In this document: piece after piece, positions 55,329 through 64,000 of the stretch
How positions within the stretch are numbered: position 1 is the first letter of the stretch
Layout of the letters: each line of letters begins with the position of its first letter
Assembly (NCBI GenBank): GCA_963573305.1
Contig: OY754327.1
Location: 185,760,386 to 185,824,385 of the forward strand
Direction: 5' to 3'
DNA length: 64,000 bases
Origin: Pyrrhosoma nymphula
Taxonomy: Eukaryota > Arthropoda > Insecta > Odonata > Coenagrionidae
Notes under the pieces: generated by a model
The model's database searches: none
What the model was told of the DNA's origin: nothing
The model's input: only the letters and a program-made list of their open reading frames with translations
Translations under genes and position numbers: made by a program

Positions 55329-58300
55329 ATAGCTGCGATAATTTTCAGCGGGATAAACTGTAATAATAATGAAACAGGCCACCCTCGGCCGTTACGGAAG
55401 GTGTGAGTACGTTTGTGTGAATTGGATGAAAGGGTGGGCGAAGATTTGGAACGGGGGGAGGGTGGGAGAGAAGGGGAGGGGGTGGGGGAGTGATTTGGGG
55501 GCGGGGGGGAATGAAATGCGGGAGGGAACTCGTCCCATTTGCGGAAAAGAACTGGGGCACAGATGTGGCGTCCCATTAAAATTGAATTGTAATTGAGCGA
55601 GGATATCAATTATGAAACTGATCAAAAGTGGAATGTTTTCTCACTGCAATGCGAGTGATTGGTGGTCGTCGAACATCGGAAGAGCACAGAGGGGAAAGCT
55701 CGAGGGGGTGATGTGGGGGGGGGGATGGTGGGGGGAGGGAGGCGTGGCGCAGGTGACTGATTGCCGTGGTGGATGTTGAGTGCAATGACTGGGATGCGTC
55801 ACATTCCGCAAAAACCTCGGATGACATACACTCTTCTCGCTTGCCAATCTACGCCACCAAGGGAATCTTTCCCTTTCAAAAGAGAGAGGTCACCACCACG
55901 AACAGCTAAGGTGCCTCGTGATGCCTTGCAGTACTCAAGGAAGAAGAATGTTAGACGGGCATTACTCATATCCACCCTCAAGATAAAACAGCTTAGCGTT
56001 CGACTTCGACGGCCTGTGTCATTTCGCACTTAATGCCCGGCCGCTTGCAGACAAGAGCACGCGGGGAGGGGATGAATAGGGGGCGTCGTCACCCATATCC
56101 CGATTCGTACCGAGTTCAACGATACTTAAAAGTCCGTCGATTGAGTAGACACCGTTACGAGGTCGTTGCGTAGTCTCTCCAGGTAAAACACCACCTTGCA
56201 TAACTGCAGAGGTATGTAATCCAATCAGTGCACTACCTTCCACAAATCTATAGCGCTAAAAACCGAAAAAAACACAACTTGGCCACTGAGCGATAGGTGT
56301 CAACGTGGGTCCTTGGAACCCAATGGTATCTCTTGACTGACTAATCCGTAATTGAGCGCCTGTCGACGAAAATATCATTCTCTAAAAATCAATTGACAGT
56401 AGTTAATTAATGATAAGCTTTTCGTGATTCGTGCAAATCGAGCGGATTCACATTTAGGCGCAAGAGAGAAATGCGTCACTTGCGCTCGGTCGACGCAGAG
56501 CAGGGAGCAGTCCAGCCGCGCGAGATGTTTCCTCATGGCGTTCAATGGAGATGAGAGACAGCAGTCGAGGACGACGTGAAGGGAGAAGCTCATAGTTCCG
56601 CCAACGTCCACCATTCACGGCTATCTCACGAAGCAATTCCAGATCACCAACTAGTTCGCAAAATGAGAAGAAAAGACAAGATCGGCTCGTCGAGCAGGAG
56701 AGGCGGATTATTTGTGGAGGTGGCATCTGATTGAGGTCAGTTGAGGACAAGTGGGTTGGGTCGGTGAGGGAGGGATTGCTTGGGGAAGAAGGGTGGAAAA
56801 ACCCAGACGTTGGGCGTCAGCTCACTCTTACCGAAAGGCACCAATGGGAACATGGTTTAACGTCCCATCTGACGGACGGAGTTCTACACTCTGAATGTGT
56901 GCTCTCCACATAGCACCCACGTAAGGATCACGATTCCTCTGAGAAATCTCTGCCGTAGCCGGTTCTCAAACTCGGGCCCTCAGGATGGGAAGCCAAGACT
57001 GAGACTGTCCACACCTCACCAATCCGATCCGATCCGCAGGAGAGGTGGAGACGCACTCACTGACGGATCCCTCACCCCCCCTATAGTGGACGCCCTTCAA
57101 CGTGGGTAGGCAGGGGGGAGGGGGGTGTGAAGAGGGGGGTGGGGTCACCCGCTTGGAAACAGAAGACGGTCTGGCGAGTCTGTGCGAGGGCGGGTGTGGG
57201 GAGGGAGGTGAGGGGTTGAGGAACACGGTTGATCGATCATCAAAAGGGCCCCTCTATCTTAAGGAGGGTGGCGGACGGGAAGGAAGGAGTGGCCCCAGAG
57301 AAAGGGAAATATTCATACCCCACCCCCTCGGGAAGGTGGGGTGGAGGGTGGGAGGGTAGCAGGGGATCGAAGCAGTACGAGGCACGAGCGATAGAGGGAA
57401 GCGCATGCATGCCGAATCACTTTCCTGCTCCTTTCTCTATTATCCCTCCCCCGTCCAATCCCCGTCCATCAGGAGTCGAAGATCACTGTGCAGCCAAATG
57501 TTCACTAGTATCGTTTACCACATTGTAACGGCTTCCATTCTTGAGTACATTTTATTTGTTGGAAATTTTAGGATGAATGCATGGAATTTGTACCCAAAAA
57601 AGAGAGCCGGTTACGCGATTCATGAATGTTGAGAATTCTCCATTTATAAGATAACTGGAGTTTACAGACATTTTAGCGAGAATGCTCATAGCCAATGACC
57701 TACAAATTACTCATCAATGCTACAAAACCTATGTATTTTATCCATATTTTTTCCAATAGATAAAATATAAGTGCCGGATGAATTTTCACCTGGAGCAGAG
57801 CAGTTAATCTTGCAATGACACACTTAGGATTTCAATGTTAAGGCGTGGGTTTTATATCCCAAGGCCTCTATATTCCTTCTACGCTCCCGCCAAATGCATG
57901 CACGGGACCAAATGGTGATCCCCCGAAACCCCTTTCACCTCACACCACCCTCGCTCATTGTCATCCGTGGACTCCAAACGCACCCGTGGCCAAGTGGGAG
58001 TGAGGCTGTTATAAGAAGCGTGACTTCCACCCAATGGATTCTTAGGGCTCCCTTAATTCCTGTGCCACCAATTTGTCGAATGTGCCATCCCCTCCATAGA
58101 ACAGGAATTGTGGTAACGCAAAGAATATAGGATTTGTCGAAGCAACAACGATTCGTAGGATCTAATCTCAGCCAACGACTCTACGATATCTGATGCAACA
58201 ATTGTATGATTGAAAAATGATTCTCAAATATAAACAGAGCATAAGGCAAGTGTCTAAAAGTAAAAAAATAAAACTGTTCAGAGCCCGTGTAAGTTACAGC

Positions 58301-58360
58301 GCACACACAATGATATTCACCATGGGACGAATGGGGAGGGTTATAATATAATAATAACCA
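55329..58360. other. No gene; GC-rich patches at 55400-55760 and 57000-57370
   Basis: Two G-rich patches keep frames open on both strands; the rest is mixed. No domain recognised. Confidence 0.4.
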
Positions 58361-58382
58361 TTGAACCGACAGGCCTTGAGAA

Positions 58383-59010
58383 GATCTCACAGCAGAACCG
58401 TCTCCAGAAAGTCATGAAAGCATTAAGGTTAGTTCAAAACATCTATAACAAAAAATCCATGTCAAGACAAACAAAAATTCGGCATTACAACACTGTCATA
58501 AAACCAGCAGTCCTTTACGCAAGCGAAACACTGACACTTAAAAGAAAACAAGAACTGGAATAAATCAAAAAACAAGAGAGGAAGATCATCATAAAAATCC
58601 TAGGAGCAAGATATACACAAGACGGTTACAGGCTACAATCAATCATAACAACAGAAAAATTTTCAAACATTGAATGTGACATTAAGAAAAGACGAATGTG
58701 ATTCTTTGGTCATCTCAGTAGACTACCAGAAAATCGATTGACGAAAAAGATTCTAGATTATGTAACCTCACTTAAGAATTCTACACCCTGGCTAGAAGAA
58801 CTTCGAAAGGACCTCAAAAACGCGAACACATGTGCAACAGACATTTTAGAAAGAGACACCTTCACACACAAAGTAAACAAATGGGAAGTTAAATCAGAGC
58901 AACCAAAGGAGAAACAATGTAGACCGAAGTGGTCGGAAGAACGAAAACAAGCCCACTCGGAAAGAATGAAAGCCTACTGGAGCAACAAGAAGAACCCGAA
59001 GAAATCTTGA
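58383..59010 (+). pseudogene. LINE endonuclease-reverse transcriptase, C-terminal part
   Basis: One frame with two internal stops reads QKVMKALRLVQNIYNKKSMS, then TKIRHYNTVIKPAVLYASET and ERKIIIKILGARYTQDGYRL. It continues with FGHLSRLPENRLTKKIL, then WSEERKQAHSERMKAYW, and ends in KKNPKKS. This is the thumb and C-terminal domain of an RTE-like LINE protein. It is 5'-truncated. The 3' end carries an AATAATAATAATAACC simple repeat at about 59054-59069, and a similar ATAATAATAACC lies upstream at 58350-58361, possibly a target duplication or microsatellite at the target. Confidence 0.85.
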
Positions 59011-59069
59011 TTGAGTTGTTTGCTTAACGTCTTCCATTATTGGGAGAATACGCTAATAATAATAATAAC

Positions 59070-61818
59070 CATATGAGGGGAAGGTTTCGTTGGCCGTTGG
59101 TTGGTTCATGAGTGAGGTACATACAGCAGTGCTCAAAAGAGGGGGGGGTGTTCCCGCGAAGGCACGGGCAAGTGGGCTTCATTTCTTCTGTGGTGCGGAG
59201 GACACGTTTAAGTGTGGTTCGCATGAGAGGGAGGGGGTGGGGTGGGAGGATGTAACGCGGTGGTCCCCTGCCCGGATGGTGTCCAATGACCGTGCTTTCA
59301 GAGAAAGGGGAGGGAGCAGGGTGGAAGGGGGGGGAGTAGTTCTCCCCTGGAGGAATGAGGGGGGTATTCGGAGAGGGGTGGTAGGGGGAAGGGAATGAAG
59401 AAAGGGGAGAGTCTCCGTCTTCTTGGCCATCGTCTCCGTTACCATCACCTGAATGGGAACACTCTAGGGTAGCCCGCGAAGTTCATTGCACAGCCATGTA
59501 AGAAATCTTCGCAAATATGAATCCGAATCCTTGCCAACACAATGAGCTTTCGAGGTTGCGAAATTTCAAAAGTCCTCATTCAGTTTGCGTACCCTATAGG
59601 CTTTGAGGGCGATCACGCAAAAAATTGAAACTGCATGTGGCACGTCCCCCTGGTTGGCGCGTTGCACAAATATTTTACACAAAGAGTTTTCTAGTCACAA
59701 AACATCAGAATTGAGGAGTGAATTGAAAATGTTAAGATCTTTCGAACTTTTCGAACCATTCAAGCCATAAATACCTTCATTAACGTGTCATATTGGTACT
59801 TATGGCGACAAGACCAAAGCACGCTCCCTTACACTCTCTCGTCAATGGCCAGAGCACATTCTATCAAAGCCCACTTAATTCACATTCCGCGCTTCTTACC
59901 ACCAATGTCACAACGACTTCTCCATTTCTTCAGACCAAGTGCATTAATGTGGCTCAGTGCCAACTGCGGCCAAACCTCAGTTTAATTCCTTCTACACTTG
60001 AAAATGACACAAATAGTTTCCTATTGAAACTTCAAAAGTATTGTCACACACAGCACTTCCGAGATTGAATTTCACCAACCAGGAAAGTCAACACATTTTT
60101 ACCTGTAATATCTCATGCTTTGCATCCGCATCAAAAGGATCCATTAAAAATCAGCTTCTTAGATATTTTCCTGCATAACTTATATTTATATTTGAAATCA
60201 AGTTTGTTCTCATCAGAGTAGGTAAATATAATTTTAATACATGTGTATTCGGGAAGGTTTTGAGGGCACCAATCCCAGCGGACTTGAGATACTTAAAAAA
60301 AGACGAAGGAAGCACGCGACAAATAATAGATCATATACTGTTCCCAATAACGTTTAAAAAGTAATAGAGTTCATTATTCAAAAAATATGAAACTTCCTCG
60401 GGAATTAAAGCAGTTATCATCACGGTTTCTGTGAGGATAATAATACTTGAATGATTTGAACATTAAGTGTAATACGGAATTTATCACCTGCGTACTGCAT
60501 AGAGTAGTTTAGGGAGTAATATTTACCGAGGAATTTTGTTTTTCTTATTCCAACGAAGATGCAGTGAGGCGAGTGAATTGGAAGGGGGGGAGGAGGGTCG
60601 GGTGAAGTTGGCGCGGAAGACGGCATCTGCTCAACACTCTTCCTTCCCATTCCAATATGACGATCGGCGATCGGCGAACGGAAAGTACGGAGTCTCGGAA
60701 TGAGTGCGAGGGGGGGGGAGAGGGAGGGAAGGGGGGGAGGCACGGACTCCTTGGAAGGAAGGTGCAATCCCTGGCCTCCTTCTTCTTCCCAAACTCAGAG
60801 AGGAGGCCCCGTCCTTGTGCCACCCCCCGATTTAACAGTCCCCCTCGGACACTGGACCCCCATTGCCCCCCCGGGGGCCACTTTTACACTCGGGGGCGGA
60901 GAGGGTGGACCTGGCCGTCCAGTCGGCGGTTATGGCAGGCGGTCGAGCAGGGGGGGCGGGCGAGTGGGCATTTGGCGGTCAGCCTTTTTACTGCCGGCCC
61001 TGTGTGCGCGAGTGTCCGCCGCCTGGGAGAGATATCCTTCCCTCCCGTGACCGGATATGACGACGATGGCCATCCGCTCCCCCCTGCCTCCCCTTTTCAT
61101 TTACCCTTCAACCCCCAACGCCCCTCGCTCCCTTGGTCCCTCACCCGTCTCCCAAGGTGCCCATCGCCAGCGCCCAAGCGCCCAGCGCACGGAAAGGGAG
61201 AACAGAACAACGAATAGAGAAGAAGGTTTGGTCTTCGCAATAAGGGTGTCTTCGTGGAAGGGTGGAGTCTCTTCCCCCCACCACCCTCTCTGAAACCACT
61301 TTCTTCGTCCGTCCGCTGGAAGGAAATTGCAAGGCGGACAGAGAGGCATTCCGCAAGCAGAGGGAGAAAATGTTCGCGAGATGAAATATGCCGAGCTGAT
61401 GGACATTTAAATTTCTTCTCGGGGCGATTCCTGGCATGAGATGTAATTTGCACGCGAAGTTAAAGGTTATCATGATCAGAGTAGTTTCGCCAAAGACCGA
61501 CCAAATGAACCTTCCTTAGGAATGATTATCTTCCCAGCCCAACTCGACGAGAGAGCACCTGGTCAAAACAATCAGCATGTAATAAAACACAGATGTGGAC
61601 GCATCACGTAAGTGTAAGTGACCAATTTCACATGTTCATAAATAGGAGAACCAAACGTGATAAAATGTTTGCCGAGAGATGCAGTGGAACTGGTACATCA
61701 TTTAGTAAGAATCATCTTCGGCACCGTCCGCTACATAATTATTGTTTGGAACAGCGTTTCCTCGCTCGGCGTATTTAAGCGGTAACTGAAAATGGTCGTC
61801 ATAAACGCTGAGATGCAT
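59070..61818. other. No gene; GC-rich patches at 59130-59400 and 60560-61300
   Basis: The GC-rich patches have G runs near 60708 and 60950 and C runs near 60870. Frames open on both strands are low-complexity. The intervening DNA (59450-60540) is AT-rich without recognised content. Confidence 0.4.
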
Positions 61819-61822
61819 TTAA

Positions 61823-62354
61823 GGTGGTTTGAGCGAGATAGTTCCCTAGTCATGATGGAGACAATATTCAAATTTTATATTTTTATTTCAGCGTCTGTAA
61901 AAAGTATTTAATAAATATTTTTATATTAATGGCGCAAATATATAGTTATATATGACCAAAATTCTCAGTAATTAAATAAATAAAGCTGCAAAAGTCCCGC
62001 CCTTCGGCTATTAACCCTTCAAACAGCAGGTTTTTTGCGATTCTGCAAAAATTACTGAGGTGAGTAAAAGATTATATTTTACAAATAGTTGAGAAAACAT
62101 GCAATCTACACACCGTTAGTTTTTTGACGATATCTAGGTGCCAGAAGTTCCTATTTTTTTAAATATTCTCCCTCTGGAGCGCACAGCCGTAATCTATCCG
62201 ATGTTAAACAGCTTACATTTTTAGGAAAATTGCTCGAAAAGTAGTTCGGCAAGAGGTTGTTATTTTGATATCATTGGAAAGATGAGAGTTTTTTCTTTAA
62301 AATGAGACCAAGTTGATCAAATTCTAGGTGAAGTGATTTTTCGATCGAATTACC
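61823..62354 (+). mobile_element. TTAA-flanked non-autonomous DNA transposon, family B copy 2
   Basis: 532 bp, same orientation as 32788-33342 and clearly homologous throughout. Flanked by TTAA at 61819-61822 and 62355-62358. Starts GGTGGTTTGAGCGAGATAG; the right end is slightly diverged (TCGATCGAATTACC). No transposase. Confidence 0.87.
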
Positions 62355-62359
62355 TTAAA

Positions 62360-64000
62360 AACCAAGAGTATAAATATTGTAGAGAGTAGTGCAGAGAATA
62401 TTGTAGAGTGTGACAACTGATTTCCAATTGGAGATTCCTGCTCCGCACGAACGATGGGAAGCGGGTAATACAGGAGAGAGTGACTGATGGTGGGGGGGAG
62501 GGGAGGGGGAGGGAGGAAAGAGGAGGAGGGGATGGAGTTCCACCGAATGTGGTGGGAGAAGGGGTGCAGCACTAAAGTACAGAAGGGAACGGCAGCAAAA
62601 TTTACGCGACAATCCATAAACGAAATAATTCACTGGGACGTAATAAATTAAAACCGTTCGTTTTCTTATATTGTTTCTTCGCACCACACATCTATTACCT
62701 CCAAAAGGCGGAAATATAAACAAAACTTTAGAAGTATGTGCTTCCCTAGGTACTTTCAGAGGATCACTCACTCGATCCCTTGAACAAAAAAAAGTAACCC
62801 TGCTCCAAGGAGAAAATTTAATCCTGTCATTAATGAGGTACGGCATTGCAGCAATAAATTATGTCACGGTATTCTATCGCTGTGCGTTAACGCCAATGGT
62901 TCGAAATCACGTTGCTTTGTTAAAAAATGAACGAAAAGTAAAAAACGTATCACATCGTACAATCCAGTAGTTCTCCAGCATTCGGAGTGTGGCAGGGGGC
63001 CAAGACGGGCATTTCTCTCCCCATCCCCCCACCCCCGCCCAGCCCACTCACTTGGCTACGCCAAAATGTTATCGCACACTGTCTGAAGAGCATCCGACCA
63101 ATAGCTGTCACCACACACTGAACACTCTCTCCACCCACGAGACACAATCACCGGCAACGTCATTCTTCGCATATGGGTCCTCTCTCTATGCGTGCGAGCT
63201 CACCACTTTTAAGCCGGACGGTGGCGTGGGTGGGCGGGGGGGCGGGTAAGGTGAAGTAGGGGAGGAAGAGAGAAGTTTACAGAGGATTTCGGGTGTCAAC
63301 TGAACACAGGAGGACGGAGTCAAAGAGTGGGCAAAGGGAGGAATGTCTTGAGAAAGGCGGTGGGGTGTCAAGGGGGTGGCTCGGGGGTCAGGCCATCGGA
63401 GCGACCAAAGGTCAACTTGGAGGCAGGCGCCAGCTCAGTCGTCTGCGAGGCGCCGCAACTACATTATTCGGAGAACTGGAGGAGGCGGCGAGTGGGTGGG
63501 TCTTGCACCCGACGGACGCCAAAGGCCTCTGACTAACGGCGGGGGCGGGGCGGCGTGTGATTAATCCTCAAAAGGACGGTGAGTAACTCCATCTTCGGGG
63601 GCGAACGCCGTCGTGGACACCTGATGGGGAATCCCGAGGTGAGTGTTATTCCCTTCCCAGAGCCCCTTTCGCCAAACCAATCCACAACCAGGGACCGTGG
63701 GAAAACTCACGACGCACGGGCGATAAAAGTACCTCATTCCTTCAGTTGAGGAGTCCGCGTAATTTTCTTTGTACATGATGAACAATAAATTCTGGACAAT
63801 TTCTATGGTCGCATTCAAGTACGAACTTCTTAATTGATGGATGAATGGATTTTTAATTTTATACTTTATGTAATATACTATTCTATAGAAAAAGCAGATA
63901 GAAATGAATGTTATTAGAATTTTTAATCTCAGTTATATAGTCAACATCTGTATCATTTTAATGCCGTTTCATCTGCCTACGTTAGCGTATTTGTCTATTG
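62360..64000. other. No gene recognised
   Basis: A G-rich patch near 62490-62530 and a GC-rich island at 63180-63560, ending in AT-rich DNA. Overlapping frames have no domain. Confidence 0.4.

Overview
The window is eukaryotic nuclear DNA from a large, repeat-rich genome, almost certainly an arthropod. The evidence is the repeat content: Penelope-like elements with ribozyme-bearing repeats, CR1/Jockey- and RTE-like LINEs, tRNA- and 5S-derived SINEs, an IS630/mariner-type transposase, an LTR retroelement and a transposase-like protein family that I recall from arthropod genomes. I cannot fix the order or species. I found no host protein-coding exon I would defend. The many medium-length open frames in GC-rich stretches overlap on several strands, lack recognisable domains and behave as low-complexity shadows.

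Layout. 1-1142 holds the decayed 3' part of a DDE transposase. 3.7-4.0 kb has a 32-bp direct repeat and a fold-back element. 7.1-7.3 kb has a compact 5S rRNA-derived SINE with exact target duplications. 8.4-10.0 kb is a CR1/Jockey-type LINE with a foreign insert. 11.6-14.6 kb is a complete but defective LTR retroelement that has gag-protease and coiled-coil sequence but no reverse transcriptase. 15-16.6 kb carries a Jockey-type reverse-transcriptase tail and a Penelope endonuclease fragment. A tRNA-derived SINE sits at 22 kb. 27.9-30.1 kb holds two RTE-like LINE pieces, one split by a TTAA-flanked element. Related TTAA-flanked elements recur at 32.8, 36.8 and 61.8 kb. A palindrome of almost 600 bp lies at 35.4-36.0 kb. 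42.0-48.2 kb is a nest of Penelope-type insertions, one inside a decayed transposase-like gene. Another SINE and ribozyme-like remnant lie at 48.6-49.7 kb, LINE tails at 51-52.5 and 58.4-59.0 kb, a further palindromic remnant at 54.6 kb and a SINE at 54.8-55.3 kb. Between these lie GC-rich islands with long G or C runs (largest at 2.5-3.3, 5.6-6.7, 18.3-18.8, 20.3-21.1, 24.0-26.5, 31.7-32.7, 36.0-36.8, 37.7-39.0, 45.2-45.6, 46.4-46.9, 50.4-51.0, 55.4-55.8, 57.0-57.4, 59.1-59.4, 60.6-61.3 and 63.0-63.6 kb) and AT-rich DNA without recognisable content.

Main discovery. At least five short Penelope-type insertions (42.0, 43.4, 46.0, 47.0 and 48.0 kb, with a probable sixth at 54.6 kb) are mirror-image (snap-back) copies. 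Each has 10-14 bp target duplications. Where the ribozyme survives, each arm carries a hammerhead-like core (CUGANGA, stem II, GAAA, very short stem III, GUC) and the inversion joint lies at or near the start of that core. Penelope elements are known to carry minimal hammerheads; the recurrent head-to-head geometry is what deserves attention. The element at 47.0 kb retains the end of the GIY-YIG endonuclease reading frame between its arms, which ties the set to Penelope.
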